This document shows, piece after piece, positions 49,630 through 63,000 of a stretch of 64,000 bases of DNA (within the stretch, counting starts at the first letter, position 1; each line of letters begins with the position of its first letter). This stretch comes from Glossina fuscipes (Eukaryota > Arthropoda > Insecta > Diptera > Glossinidae). Below the pieces are notes generated by a model. The model had not been told where the DNA came from. It did no database searches and saw nothing but the letters and a program-made list of their open reading frames with translations. A program made the translations under genes and the position numbers. The stretch is taken from assembly GCF_014805625.2 (NCBI RefSeq), contig NW_023998421.1, positions 7,137,426-7,201,425 on the forward strand. Direction: 5' to 3'.

Positions 49630-50780
49630 ATGTCTGAGCAGGAAAATCAAGACGAAAAAGAATTAAATCAATTGCTTGATGGTAAATAGTACTAAAAATA
49701 AATGACAAAGTTCAATGATCATCAAATTACACTACCCAGAGCGAGAGAGTGTTAAAAGGCCTAAACGAAATAAATCATTTCTTATGTAATATAATAAATT
49801 TTTATAACGATTTCCCTGAACAGATGCATTACAAGATTTTGGACGAAACGACAACAGATCCGGAGCTAATCAAACAAATAAAAATGCAGAGGAAACTCCT
49901 ACAGCAGGTAAAACGGGAGCCGAAATTTCTGAGGATTTCTTTCTGTAAGTGTTATTTGCATCTCTGTAAATGAAAACAAGAGTTAACAGTAATTGCGTCA
50001 TTGTTGAAATCTATTAAGAGAACAGGCGAAATTATTATCAGAACGCATGAGTACGTTGTTTGGTGGGCCGGAAACACCAAGCCCTGACAACGCGCAACAG
50101 AATCCAGAACAAATACTAGCGGGCTTCAAAAAAATGGCAGAAGCGGCTGCAATGACATTACAAGGCGAAAATAGTGCCAGCGACGAAGAAGTGGCTAAAT
50201 ATTCAGACAGTATAGCTCAGGCGCTTAAGGGTTTACAAGAAGGTTCCGAAAGTTTAGCTGCCCCCGTTTCTGAAAATGATGTGGCCAGCATGTTTAACGG
50301 ATTAAATTTGGATAATGTAAATTGCTCTTTCAGAAATACGGGGAGTTTAGCATTTATAAAATTAACAATTATCTCTAGGTAGTTTCAGAGGATGGCAATA
50401 TGTTTCTGCCATTTATGGAAGGCATGATGCAAAGTCTGTTATCAGCGGAAATTTTATTGCCTAGCATAAAAGAACTTTTAGAAAAGTATCCTAAATACTT
50501 AACAGATAATTCTGAAAAGCTAACTGTTGAAGAGAAAGAGCGTTATGGGAAGCAATTGGAGCTATACAAATTGATTGCTAGCCATTTAGAAAATGAAAAT
50601 GCTAATGATACGCCCAAAGAAAAACGTGAGAAATTCAAAATAGTACTCGAGGATATGCGCAAACTGCAGGAATATGGACAACCACCTGCAGAAATTTTAG
50701 CAGAAACCGCGGGAGATTTACCCATGTTGGATCCAACAGGAGGAGCAGCGGGAGGAAATCCACAATGTCCAATGATGTAG
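49630..50780 (+). CDS. Pex19: Peroxisomal biogenesis factor 19
   Basis: PEX19 is the cytosolic chaperone and import receptor for peroxisomal membrane proteins and docks on PEX3. Four exons with consistent phases: 49630-49681, 49824-49944, 50019-50316, 50379-50780; 290 residues. The N-terminal MSEQENQDEKELNQLLD..ALQDF is the acidic PEX3-binding region. The middle has FFLEQAKLLSERMSTLFGG. The C-terminal helical cargo-binding domain starts near VVSEDGNMFLPFMEGMMQSL and includes LLEKYPKYL. The protein ends CPMM, a CaaX box for farnesylation as in the family. The exon 3 start is set by the AG at 50017-50018, which alone keeps frame and gives LEQAKLL. A possible AATAAA lies at about 51077. Convergent with Rpf1 downstream. 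Looks intact. Confidence 0.93.
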
Positions 50781-51483
50781 CCTATTTGAACTTACTTTAT
50801 ATAAAAGTATACGCAATTTTAACTTGGTTTCTGTAATTAATATTAGCTACTAAGTGGTCCAATGGTTTAAAAATTTGTGTACTTTCAATGTTGCATCTTT
50901 GTTGACTAAATATAGAGACTTGTGAGCTTACTATTTATTAGCCTTGACTATGTCCGTTAAGAAAGCCACGAACAATTCCCGCTTGTGTGTATTCAATTAT
51001 CTAAAACACAATTTCTGGTTTTAGCAAAACATAATGTTATACTAGATTAACGTTTTATAATTTCGTAACAATTGATAATAAACGTGTAACTTGGATCATA
51101 AACACAATAGTGTGCAATTTTTGCGTCTGGACATTCCTATCTAGTTCTTATAGAATTCGTGTAACAAAACTTTTGAAAATTGTGTTGAGAGGGATTAGAG
51201 TTTTTTTTTCTTCTCAAGCCCTCTCAGCTCAGCAATCTATGTTTTCCACAAAAGCTTTAATTTGAAGACATAAAACGCATATCTACATGTTAACTTATAC
51301 GTCTTAGGTCAAAATACAAATCGCATTACATATGCAAACAAAAAATTGAATAAATGCAAATTCATTACTTGCAAAGCCGATGAATCTAATGCGACCTAAC
51401 TCTACATAAATAAATGATGGAATGAGAAATGAAGAAGCAATAACTTTTTAAGATTTTTGATAGAGAACTAATATGTTATGAAG
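50781..51483. other. Pex19 3' flank
   Basis: AT-rich, includes the likely Pex19 3' UTR (AATAAA at about 51077-51082). Confidence 0.5.
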
Positions 51484-51664
51484 TGCATCCGCCAGACACA
51501 CCGGGTAAGCAACGACCACTCTCGACTCGCAACCCACAATGGTTGTGGGTTGAAGGCTCAAGTGCGGAGGAGTTTTAAATAAAGCCGATAGCCTTTGGAG
51601 GCCTAGCGCTTTAAGAATTTAGTCTTCGAATTTATTCTCTGGATAAACTAATAATATTAATAAG
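51484..51664 (+). mobile_element. tRNA-Ser-derived SINE, TAA tail, diverged copy
   Basis: CATCCGCCAGACACACCGGG, the CTCTCGACTCGCAACCCACA block, the B-box region GTGGGTTGAAGGCTC, AATAAAGCCGATAGCC and a short AATATTAATAA tail align with the copy at 39479. A possible 6-base duplication ATGAAG flanks it (51478-51483 and 51665-51670). Confidence 0.75.
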
Positions 51665-52003
51665 ATGAAGAGGAAGAACTAACTCCTGTGGGGGTAGGAC
51701 ATGCCTTTTCCATTCATGTCACATTTTCTTTAAATGTGAAGAAACTTTCTTAACCCTTCCCTGCACATTAAAAGCAAATCTTGATCAACGGAGCTCCTGC
51801 GATCGTCATACACACTTATACTAATAGTGAAAATGAAGATTACCATAAAAATTGAGGAAAATCTAACCTCATGATACTAATCATACTGTAAAAAATTGGA
51901 GTTATTTCACTCGTCCTAAAAAAACTGTAACTGCGATATTATCCAAAACACAATATGGCTTCAGTAAACATAACTTTAATAAAAGGCTATTTATGCGTTG
52001 GTG

Positions 52004-53161
52004 TTACAAGTGGAAACGGCGTCTTGAAGCCTCCATAGAGTGACGCTTATTGGTGATAATCCATACATAGTCACCAGTTTTGCTGTCAAATGTACCTTCC
52101 TGAAGCGAGCGCAATTTTAATGTAAAACGTGGGCCGAGTTCTCTTAGTTTGGCGCGTTTACCGTCTTTGCTAAATTCATATCGATGATGGCGAAAGAAAA
52201 TATAATCCCGCTGATTATGGAAAGTCGCAACTCGCCTTCCCTTAAACTCGGGATCATGATGAAAAAGAGCACCCAACATACGACCTATTGTAAGGCCTAA
52301 GCGTGTCGTAAAATTGTTAAGTATTACTTCGGGCCTATGCTTAGTAATTTCCTTGTGATCCCTTTTAATATCCGTAGTTAATTTCACATTGGATAATTTG
52401 AAATGAGCAGTTGGGCCGTTAGGTAGATGAATGACTAGAAGACCGTTAGGTTTTCGTCTGTCTTCATTGATAATCACAACATCCGTATACTCTTCCCGAA
52501 TAGCTGATTTACACATTTTCTTAACGGACGATCGATTACGTATTTTAACTAAAGCATTAGGAAAAATGCGGCCCAATTCCAAGCCAAATTTACGAGTCTT
52601 TGTGACGGGATTATCGGCAAATGTTATTAAAACTTTGGGTTCATAAATGCGTTCAAAGTATGCACTAAATTCATCGCATTCCAATTCCTGACGCAATTCT
52701 TCATTTTCGGAATCATTTAAATTTGTTACGATGGTTTGATCTGCTTCACGTAAACTTTCTATGGTATGACCCGGATTGGCGGGAATGCCAGCTTTACGCC
52801 TAGCACGACGTTCTTGCATTTTCTTTTTATGTTTCTCTTTCTTCATTTTTCGAAATAAGGCCATACGCTTTTCCTTGTTGCGTATTAAGTTTAAGGGATT
52901 CAAGACTGGCATACGAACCTCTTCCATGGTATCGTCTGCATCCGGATCGCCATTAGAAGAAGAGGTGTGACCATTTTTCGTTGCCTTCCGCAAAGCTCTA
53001 CTCATGCAAGGCTGCGGTTCGTCCTCGTCCTCAGAACTACTGCATACTTCGGTGTTAACATCACCTTCAGTAATCTTCTTATTACTTTCTTCTTCCTCTC
53101 CGTCACTTAAACTAGAATCGCTACTGAACGATTCTGTGGAACATTTTTGTTTACTTTTCAT
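52004..53161 (-). CDS. Rpf1: Ribosome production factor 1 (BRIX family)
   Basis: Nucleolar assembly factor for the 60S subunit. A single exon of 385 residues starting at 53161 (MKSKQKC). Residues about 1-85 are acidic and Ser-rich (SLSDGEEEESNK, CSSSEDEDEPQ). About 85-125 is a Lys/Arg-rich coiled segment (RNKEKRMALFRKMKKEKHKK). The BRIX domain follows, from about 170 to 350: PKVLITFADNPVTKTRKFGL, ELGRIFPNAL, ..GLLVIHLPNGPTAHFKLSNV, LGLTIGRMLGALF and RVATFHNQRDYIFFRHHRYEF. The C-terminus ends in a basic tail (KRHSMEASRRRFHL). Slightly longer than the human protein through its acidic N-terminus. A perfect CACGTG E-box lies 54 bases upstream of the ATG. Intact. Confidence 0.93.
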   Translation of the reverse strand: MKSKQKCSTESFSSDSSLSDGEEEESNKKITEGDVNTEVCSSSEDEDEPQPCMSRALRKATKNGHTSSSNGDPDADDTMEEVRMPVLNPLNLIRNKEKRMALFRKMKKEKHKKKMQERRARRKAGIPANPGHTIESLREADQTIVTNLNDSENEELRQELECDEFSAYFERIYEPKVLITFADNPVTKTRKFGLELGRIFPNALVKIRNRSSVKKMCKSAIREEYTDVVIINEDRRKPNGLLVIHLPNGPTAHFKLSNVKLTTDIKRDHKEITKHRPEVILNNFTTRLGLTIGRMLGALFHHDPEFKGRRVATFHNQRDYIFFRHHRYEFSKDGKRAKLRELGPRFTLKLRSLQEGTFDSKTGDYVWIITNKRHSMEASRRRFHL

Positions 53162-53214
53162 TTCTGTTTAAATAAATGTTCACAATGTATATACAACAAT
53201 TCTCCAGAATATCA

Positions 53215-53220
53215 CACGTG
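53215..53220. promoter_or_regulatory. CACGTG E-box upstream of Rpf1
   Basis: A perfect palindromic E-box 54 bases 5' of the Rpf1 ATG, within the extended palindrome ACACGTGT. Myc/Max binds such sites at promoters of ribosome-biogenesis genes in animals; function here is inferred. Confidence 0.5.
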
Positions 53221-53313
53221 TTAGTCAGTGTTGTCAATAGTTCTGTTTATTATTATTTTAAGCAGAGTTGCTATACGTCAAGTGTTAGGATAATATAGAG
53301 AAGATAAACAATA

Positions 53314-53753
53314 GGTTGGTGCATAATAATCAGGTGTTTCCTTGACGTGTTATAATTTAATAAAAATTTATAGTATTTTATAAATTTATGAATGAAAATA
53401 TTCTTCTACTCTTAGGTTTTGAAAATGCATGCCGATGATCACACTCATATTCATAATATTAAGCTGTGTTGTGAGGGCACAATCAGGGGAAAATCAGGAA
53501 GAGGTCGACCATCGGATTTCAACAACGAGGCACTATTGGCAGCCTTGGAAAGGAGCGAAAGCTTGGCAACTCGCATGCTGAACGATAACTTCAATGTGGA
53601 CCATTCAAGCATCGTTCGCCGTTTCATAGCGCTCAAAAAGTAGATGATGACTACGCCCCGGGTTAATCATTTGAAAATTTTACTGTTGAATTTTTATGTT
53701 TGCTTTTTGACTAGAAATAGTATTCAAGAACGTCAGATAATTATGCACCAGCC
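53314..53753 (+). mobile_element. Internally deleted mariner element
   Basis: Inverted ends GGTTGGTGCATAATAATCAG (from 53314) and, reversed, GGCTGGTGCATAATTATCTG (ending at 53753) lie next to TA dinucleotides (53312-53313 and 53754-53755), the mariner target. Inside, the frame 53419-53643 encodes the N-terminal helix-turn-helix part of a mariner transposase (GRGRPSDFNNEALLAALE, then NFNVDHSSIVRRF) and then stops. The catalytic domain is gone, so it is a non-autonomous, MITE-like derivative of about 440 bases. Confidence 0.8.
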
Positions 53754-53759
53754 TATTAG

Positions 53760-54765
53760 GATCACATCAATTTTTTGGCTCATGCAATGTATTTCTGCTA
53801 TGTTCTCTTAAGAGCTAAAGCTATATACCTATAAAATCTGGTCTTAATTATCGAGGTTTCGAATTTCCCTTCATCTGTTCTCTGTATTGTCTTCTTGTTT
53901 TTCTGTGTTTTTCTCTCTCTTTCTCTCTCTTGATTTTCTCCTCTTCTTTCTATAGACGTATACATTGTTGAATAGACGAAAGTGAAATAAAATATTCCAT
54001 TGAAAGGTATAATTAATCAAAATATTTGATATTTTTCAATTTTAATAAAAAAATCTCTCCTTTTCAACTATATTCTTTATAATGATTAAACATTTATTTG
54101 TTTTAATTCAATAATTATTAATTGTACGTACATATACGATTATTTCTTTTTATAAGTATTCTAAGAACATATTAAAAAAAAAAGTAATAATAATTTTTAT
54201 AAACAAAAATAAAAAAAAAGGAAAATGAAAACAAAGTAAAAATAACAATACACAACCGTTGACTTACAAATATTTATACAATTAAGTTTAATACGCAAAA
54301 AAAAAAAAATATTATAAATACAAAATACAGAAAACAATTCTTATATATTTAAAAATAATCGTAACTTTATAAAACTTTCCAAGTAAAAATAAATTATTAT
54401 TTTTTAATCAATTGAAGTGAAGGATATGTTAATTCTTAATAAAATACAATTTCCGTAGCTTGAAAAAAAAAAAAACATTTAACAAACAGACTTATAAAAA
54501 GTTATTTTGAGCAAACTTATTATTATATAATCAGTTCTTAAAAACTATATACATTCTTAAAAAATTTAATTGTGTGTTATACTTTTTTAACATTTTTTTT
54601 TTTAATTTTTATTTTTCTTTTTTTTTTTCTTTTTTTTTTATTAACTTTATAAAATATTATTGTGTACAATTCATCTGCAAAGGTTTTATTTATTGTAATT
54701 GTTTTCCATCTATGCTTTTGACTAATTTTTTTTATTTTTTTTTATAAAAATTGTTAATTTAATCG
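53760..54765. other. Very AT-rich intergenic stretch
   Basis: A CT-rich tract at about 53895-53960, then roughly 700 bases of extremely AT-rich sequence with many A and T runs. No gene. Confidence 0.55.
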
Positions 54766-54770
54766 AAAAG

Positions 54771-55690
54771 TTTTTATACCCTACAACACTTGTGGTACAG
54801 GGTATATATGTACATATATGTAACACGCAGAAGCGCTTCAGACTAATCGTTTGTTATATCAATTCTTTGGACCCATTTTCTGAATAGATCTAAGCTTGTC
54901 TGTCGGTGAATTTTTGTGTTCACGCTGCAGGTAGTGATTTTTGAGACATTGTGATGGACGAATGCTATTGCAAATCGTTTGGATCGGTCCACTTTTTCAA
55001 CCATCCCCTCATATAATACCCTATTTTGAGAAGTCGTTACGTGGAAAAAATTGCAATTTCCAAAATATTTTTGACGAAAGCGACTAAGTAATAGTATTTT
55101 GACATTCTAAATTGGTATGAAAACTTTGAAACGGTTCCGGCAATTTTTTGAACCTCATCTCTTATAACGAAGACTGAACTTCATATGACAACAATGTAGA
55201 ATTTTCAATGCTTTATGTTGAAAGTCAGATCGTAATAGTAATTTCATATAAAAAAAATAATTGTACCAAATTTTGACTATCGCAGCCGATTTTTTAGATT
55301 GCACCCTTTATAAGGAGTTTCAGGAAAATTCGCCATTTATATTAAATTAACCTATAGAAGCAATTTGATATAAAAATTAACTTTACAAAATTTGGACCAC
55401 TTTTGTATCCTACCCTATATAAGAACTTTCGCGAAAACTTTTGTTTATTAGGGCAGAAGAATCTAAGTTTTATTATGTTATGATGAAAATTCATCCATAA
55501 CAGTAATGTGAATTAACTGTTCCGAATTTTGAACATTTCCTTCAAGTTTTGAACCTCTTGGCAACAACCATTGTTCGGGAAAGTAAGACTTTATCTTCAA
55601 AGGGGTGTAATTTTTAATGTACAGTTCGAAAAAAGTGGTGTAGGGTATTTAATAGTCGGCCTAGCCCGACTATGTTTTCACTTGTTTATT
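54771..55690 (+). mobile_element. DINE-1/HINE-like element, near complete
   Basis: The left end carries ATACCCTACAACAC (54776-54789) and the right end GTGGTGTAGGGTAT (55635-55648), followed by the palindrome AGTCGGCCTAGCCCGACT (55654-55671) and TATGTTTTCACTTGTTT. This is the best copy of the family also seen at 14.2 kb. The terminal CCCGACTAT...CTTGTTT strongly recalls Drosophila DINE-1 ends. Confidence 0.75.
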
Positions 55691-57030
55691 TTAGAATTGA
55701 CGCGTTTTGCTCAAACATGAACTTTACACACTTTACTAACTTTAAACTTATTAACAGTTCTCAAGGAAAATGATTAAAAATTTTTTAATCGGTTGAAGCC
55801 GATCTTTTCATATTCTATGCCTTTTTCAGGGGATTATCCCGATTGGTCGAAGTCATGGCGATTATTTGACAAAAATTTACAATTTAGCCAAACTGCATTC
55901 CTTGAATGATAGCTCATATAATAATAAAAAGTAAGAATTTTCGTCAATTTTGTAACTTAGTTTTCCTGCAATCGCTCAATCGCTTTCTCATAGGACCTTC
56001 CTACCAGTGTTTCCGATACACGTCATTCTTCCATGCCAACCGGCTTTGTTATAAAATTTAATTCATTTATGTATCAAGCTGTAATGTCAAAGAAATTAAG
56101 ACAAATGTACATAATCATAAAAAACATTGTTGTCTTCCTTTTGTAACTAACCACACATCCTATATATGTAACATGGTAATGGTAAGAAAAAAAGTAAAGA
56201 GAGAAATATATGGAGTAGACGCCTCCATCCCTGCTATGTATTATGCCGATCGGGCACTTACTGTAACTGTGACCAAACACCAATCGTAATTAAAGTATGA
56301 TAGTACAGTGACTTTACACTCCTACTAACTACTTGGTTCGAAATAATCTTGAAAGTGAAGCGCCTCTTACACACTTTGCAATGCGCTTATGCAATAGCAT
56401 AGCGTTCAGAACAGAACGATACATATTGGACACATGTACGATATACAGACTTAAGGAGATTCGTGGCTCTTATATTTATTTTAAAGTTTGGCGTCTGAGC
56501 CAAATTTCTTTAGCGAAAAACGCGATTATTCGGCGATATGGGTTAGGGAATTGTTAACTTTGTTCGGTAGACTGCGTGGGTATAACAAAGGATCTAATGA
56601 TGAAAGCGATGAAGCTTATTTTTTTGCTTTATAGGCAAAATTTTTTTTAATATTTGGATTTCAAAGGCATAGAGTTATATAATTGCACATTTCCTAATTA
56701 CTTACGAGTAGTCATCAAGTAGTGATCGTTGACTTTACGCAATTCAATGATGAATACTGTTCACGCAAACTTCTTGTCTGTATAAATGACTAAATGTGTG
56801 TATACATCTATGTTTAATAAATTGTAAATAACTATAAAATAATAAGAATTAATAGAATAAATAAAAGTATTGTAAGAGCACGATGTATATACAAAATGTG
56901 TCACTTACTAGAAAATAATTTACTAAATTCGCTAAATGTCGTTTTTTGTTATTGTTCTAAAATAGAGCGTCACGGCTTTTGAGTTGTTTATAATGCATTG
57001 AATCGATTAAATGAGGAATTAGGCAGGCAA
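55691..57030. other. Intergenic / Megf8 3' flank
   Basis: No supported gene. The part nearest 57036 should be the Megf8 3' UTR on the minus strand. Confidence 0.4.
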
Positions 57031-57035
57031 TGGAT

Positions 57036-60000
57036 TCATGCTATACCACCGCCTAACCCAATTGAGGGCACAGAGCTGCCACGATGGGATCGCATAAAAT
57101 TTCGATTACTTACCGGATACGAACGTGGATAAGTGATCAGTGTTGAGCCTAGAGTCATGCTAAGAGGCGCCTTGTAGCGTCCCGGTAAGCTAATAAATAC
57201 TGTACCTACTGCCGCTAGATTGTCAAACGTTGGCTCTATGGCTATTAGCATCAATTCAGCCAATTGGCTATGTGCAGGGGCGTTGTAGTGACGGGAACGC
57301 GCTCCAGTAGCGCTACGAACAACGCGATTGGACGTGGAAGTTGTTGGATTAGGACTATCTATGTCAAAAGAATTAGGAGCTAAGAAAACATGAGCAAAAG
57401 GACGTTTAGCTAAATGCAAAAGTTCAACAACATGCTGCCGTCTGGCTCTTCTTATGTCAGCGGCTTGCTTCACTTTCCAAACTACAACGCATACCGCCAG
57501 AAAGAGGAAAAAACAAGAGAAAAATACGGAAAAGAATACAAACAAATCAATGTGTAACTGGTCTTGACGAAATACAACTGAACCATAACTCGGCTCTGGT
57601 CCCGAACTAGCTCTCAAAGCTATAAAAAATCGCGTTGCGCTTAAATTATGAGCATGTTGCGGCAGTGTTAATACCAAGCGATTTTTTAAGCCAAACAACC
57701 GTAGTAGTGTATTACATTGATTTAGTGTGACATGCGTACTCAAATCTTTAGCGTGTTGGTCCTTTACGTAAAAACTATGGCCACCGTGGCTTTTACAATC
57801 CTGTATATGGGGCACATAATAACTGCTGCGTTTGTCGCTCATAATTAATTTTGAAAAACTTGTACTGTTGTCATGCTTGGGAAGAGCAACGTTTAGAGAA
57901 TGACTACGTTTTGAAGTTGGCCCCCAATTGTAACGATTATCGAGATAAATTTCATGATAGCCAGTTGTTTCGTTGGTTTCTACTATAAAGGAATCATCCT
58001 GTGGCGACATGTACACATCCAGCTCACCTTGAGTGACATCGATAATCACTCGAATATCCACATTCATAAAACGCGGTTGTATTACAAAAAAGACGGTCTG
58101 CCCGGGCTTAAGAGCAGCAGGTTTTGCTTTGCATTCCTCTGAAAATAAAAAAGATAAGTAAAAAAGGACTTTTGGCTTGTTTTAAATGCTGCGAAGTACT
58201 AACCGATTGGTTTGGCATCAAAGCACATGCGTGATTCCACTGTAATTTGCTTATAACATTGATGGCCATCGATCGGATTGCCTGCATATGAATCCCGACA
58301 TTTAGAACATTGGACGCTCCAGCAAAGGTGAGCCGAATTTTTACCACCACCCGCCGTACAAGTGGCGTCGCTTTCCGTATTATTACCACAATTGCACTTT
58401 TCTCCTGTTACCGGATCACATACGTTACCATGCCCATGGCACTGACAAGATCTGCACTCCTTGCGGTGATCTTCGCTGCCACGAAAATAGCCCACAATGC
58501 AGGTATCACATCGTTGGCCTGCTGTATTATTGCCACATCTTAAACACGTCGCGTTCGCCAAGGGACCTTCCGGTAGAGTCACGTTAAGTTCCGCTCGAGT
58601 CATGTTGAAGAAAGCCGGATCGGAGTCATTAGCTATGCAGGCATCTGTGTGTCCGTTACAGTACACATGACATGGTATACATTCTCGCCCTTCACGAGGA
58701 TCACCCACATATAAAGGTTGACACTTTTCACATTGAGCACCCATTGTATTGTTGTGACATTGGACACATTCATCTAACAGATCAGGTCCTTTGCAATTAG
58801 AGTGGCCGTTGCAAAGGCATTGAATACTGCAATTTTCACCCACATAACCGAAATCACATTCACAAATATTCGGTCGTAAACAATTACCGCGGACACATCC
58901 TTGAGTACAAACCGGCATGCAAGTGCCATTATCATCACGATAACCTTCACCACATACACAACGATAGCCAGTGGGAGCATCAATGCAGCGCTCGGAAGTG
59001 GGATCGCAGTTATGGTGGCCATTGGTGCATTCATTTTCAGCAGGACATTTCACATAATTCCAAGACACTATATCAGTTGGATTAAGTCGAGAGTCGTTAC
59101 GACGAGAAGTGTATATTAAATCGCACGTTGATGCTGAAGGATATTCCTGCTTATTTTCCGGAGAGCCTTCTGTGCAAATTCCATCGCCATTGTAACCATC
59201 GCGAGCACACCAACCGCAATGCGCATGTTCTAGGCAAGTAGAGCACTGAGAGTAAACGTAGCACGGTTCAGGACATTGGTCAGTTTCGTTCGCTTCTAAA
59301 ACCAAACCGCAAACACCACCGGCACAGAATAAAGGCTGTGTTTGTGGCGATAGACAAGTATTTAACATAATAGACCATTTGCAGTCCCTAGGCTGATCCG
59401 CGTCATCATTGTTAAGACAAGAAGTACAATTAGTATAAGTGTAGCAAGAAGCCGGACACTGACCTATTATACGATATTGATTTTGTTCGACTAATTCCTT
59501 TGTTATGCATTCTATGGTGCCCAATTCATTTTGAGCCCATTCACAATTGTCGTTAAGAATACATGTTTCGCAGTGCAAGGTGTGACACTGCGGTTGGGGG
59601 CAAAGGTTTAAAAGTCCAACGCTTACTTCTTTACTACACCATGTGTTGCGCCTTTCACAATCCACTCCAGCTGGAACGCATCTTCCCTTTATACCACACT
59701 CATCACACCATTGACATATCGGCGTTGTTTCAACATGTGTAGGCCAGGAGGCTAAACAAGAGCTGCATGTGGTGAAACTGGAACAATTACGTCTTGCCAT
59801 CCAAGCATCATCGCAAGCTGCTCCATTGTTGTATGTCAAGGTACCGTTTCCATTATCGCACACCCCACTGTTACCTTGAGAGAAACAATGCGAAGTGATA
59901 CTGTAAGGACCAGGTACATTGCAAAAGCTACAACCCATGTAATGGCGACACAAATATTTCCCCGAACTCCATAGCTGACAAATATCTAAAGGTAATACTA

Positions 60001-63000
60001 TCTTCGTCACTTGACTAGCGCTGGCGCTACCATCCCATCCACCGATCACATAAATGGCGTTGTTCTCATGATCAATTGATATGTCTTCAGCATAAGTGGA
60101 TGACTGCAATTTACCAACTATATTGACATCTTCGGTTAAGCGTATCCACTGATTACAATTGTAAACGTAGGCTATTAAAACATCACTGGCATTGTAAGGG
60201 TGCGTTCGTCCCCCATAAATCACCATATAATGTTCGGTAGTAGCAGCTGAATGGAAATACCGAGCTCTTGGCAATAGCGACTCTGGTCGATTTAGATCTT
60301 GGAAAGGTGGTAATTCAGTCCACGTCATTTTTTGTAAATGCAACGCGTATAATTTATTTTGTGGCTCGATGGAATAGCCACCAAATACATACATAATATG
60401 CTTTTCGCTGTGGTAGACGGAACTGTGACCATACAACACGGGCATGCGTACACCCAAAGCGAGCAATTGCTCCCAGCGAAAGGTTTCCAAATTAAATTCC
60501 CACAATTCCAGTTGACGCGATCTATTCCTTGTAAGACCACCTATTAATAAAAGAGCTTCTCTCGTATAAGTTAGAGTATGGCCGACCAAAGCCGGCGGTC
60601 TCACGCGATGTCCGTGCAAATCGATTTCAGACCAGCGCTGATTTTGTATAGAAAATTGCCAGAAATCTTCTAATATTTGGGGGTTAGGAGAAGAGCTTCC
60701 AGTTGTAATACCCCCATAAATAAATATCGTTTGCTTTTTCAAATATATTTCAGCTGCATGGAAGTAACGTCCTAACGGCATTTTCTCTTCAGGTGTAGAT
60801 TCAACAGTTACTTGCATCCAAGTGCCGTTTTTTGTGTCGAATTGACGAAAGTCGTTTAGTGGCCCATGGGAGGGCGAGTAACCGCCAAACATCCAAACAG
60901 ATCCCCTCCTATCTGCGCAAACTGTGTGACCGAAACGAGGTATGGTTTTTCGCAAATGTTCAAACGATTCTGATAATAGCAAGGTGTTGAATAGTTCGGT
61001 TACAGTCAATTGATTTGGCTTAACCAACGTACCGCAATCCATACCGCCATACCCGAAATTGCATATACAGCGCCCGTAGTCGGTGTCACAATAGCCTTGC
61101 ATTCGTTTGGCGTTGCAGTTCCGCGGGCATACTTCCACCTCACACCGCGGCCCCACATAACCAGCTGGGCAAATGCATCTGTGTTGCTCATCGCAGATGT
61201 GCGGATGCAGACAGGTGCGTGCTACGCAATTCTTTACAGTGTAAATTGCATTGAAACCGAAATGCTTAAACAAACCACCTCCTTGCTTATAATAAACAGT
61301 AACATGACTTGATCGGGCTTCTATTATATGTGAAGAGGTGTAGGGATTACAAACCACCGAAATTAGTTGGTTTTGATGCGTGGCACCTGTCAAATCTGGC
61401 AAGCTATCGTAGATATACACTGCATTGTCGTCACAATCCATGGCCAGGGTGGACCATTCAAATTCCACTTGCAGAAGGGATTTTTCAGCTTCTAAAGTTT
61501 TTGGAAATAAAATCCATAAACACTCGCGAACCTCCAAGCTGGTACCCCAGGGTGATTTGTAAGACTGATAGGAACCTATACCGCTGCGGCCGATATTCTG
61601 TAAGACACCTCGAGATTCACATTGATAATAACATTGACCGCCGTCCCTCGGATCACCGTAGTAACCTATGGCACACTGATCACATTTAATACCAACTGTA
61701 TTATCTTTGCAGAAGCATTCTCCGTTACCAACATTGCAAATCCCTAAATCTTGATTGCCGTGACCGTTACACTCACATGGACTACAACCAGCAGCCGAGG
61801 TCGCATTGCCATAACTGCCTTGACGGCAACGTTCGCAACGTTCTCCCTCAGTCCAAGCTTGACAAGAATCACATTTACCTACGCGCTCTGTACACGTGGA
61901 GTGATTGTGACAACCACAATTTATTGAGCAATCGGCCCCTGTCCATCCCAATTCGCACTTGCATGTATAATCTGGCGCACCCGAACAATAACCGTTAACA
62001 CAAAATTCGAAGCAAGTGCGCATACAAGTTAATCGACCGTCTCCCACGAAACCTCGACGACAATGGCAATTATATGAGCCGTGGGTGTTCGTGCATTTAG
62101 CCTCTTTATGACAATCATGCAAACCTAATCCACATTCATCTACGTCTGGACATTGCGCATAAGCCCATTCAGCATCATGAATGGAAGAACTGTTTAAAGC
62201 CAAAGAGCAATTACCGAAAGGGTGACTGAAATCACCTTGCATGCAGATACCTTCAATAGGATTGTCTCGATCAAAGCACCAGCCGCAACTTAGCGTGCGT
62301 AAACAAGTAGAACAATTATGATACTGAGTGCACGATTTGCATTGCTGCTTAGGTGTAACTGGCGTATGATGCACTGGCGATAGAGAGCCTATTATAGAGT
62401 TACGATTTCCATGTCCAATTGCGCTTGAGTCGTCAGTCAATTGGGGAGTTACCGACTGATCTAACCATTCCCGGCACATGCCAAACTGATATTCACTCGT
62501 ATAAACCGCAAAACTAAAACAGGCAGCACGAGCTTCGCACCAAACACATCTACCTCTTTCGTTTAAGCAATCGTGACAGTTTCTACGCAGTCTACATTGA
62601 ACTGGGCATTTGCTCAAAGAAGTCACGCTGTTTTCAGATTTTCCCAAACGGGCGCAACGAGCCTCCTCAGCCCACCATTCGCACAAGCCTGATTTGATAC
62701 ATTCTTCACAAGATACATAATTAGAGCAGTTTGCACAATGACCAGGTTGATTAATTAGGTATTCCCATAAAAAATGTGAACTATTTTTGCCCACTTGGGG
62801 CGTGCTACATGCCTCAGTTTCGTTTACTGTTTTTAGCATACATTGCGATTTTAAAGAGCACCACCCGCAAGCATTGTCTGTCAAACATTGCAAACAATTT
62901 CTGTAACCTGCACAATTTTCACCAGAATAGTACGGTTCCAAATATTCAAAAGTGAACGCATTCAAATTGCCGTGATAGATATGCTGCAGTTCCATTTTAG

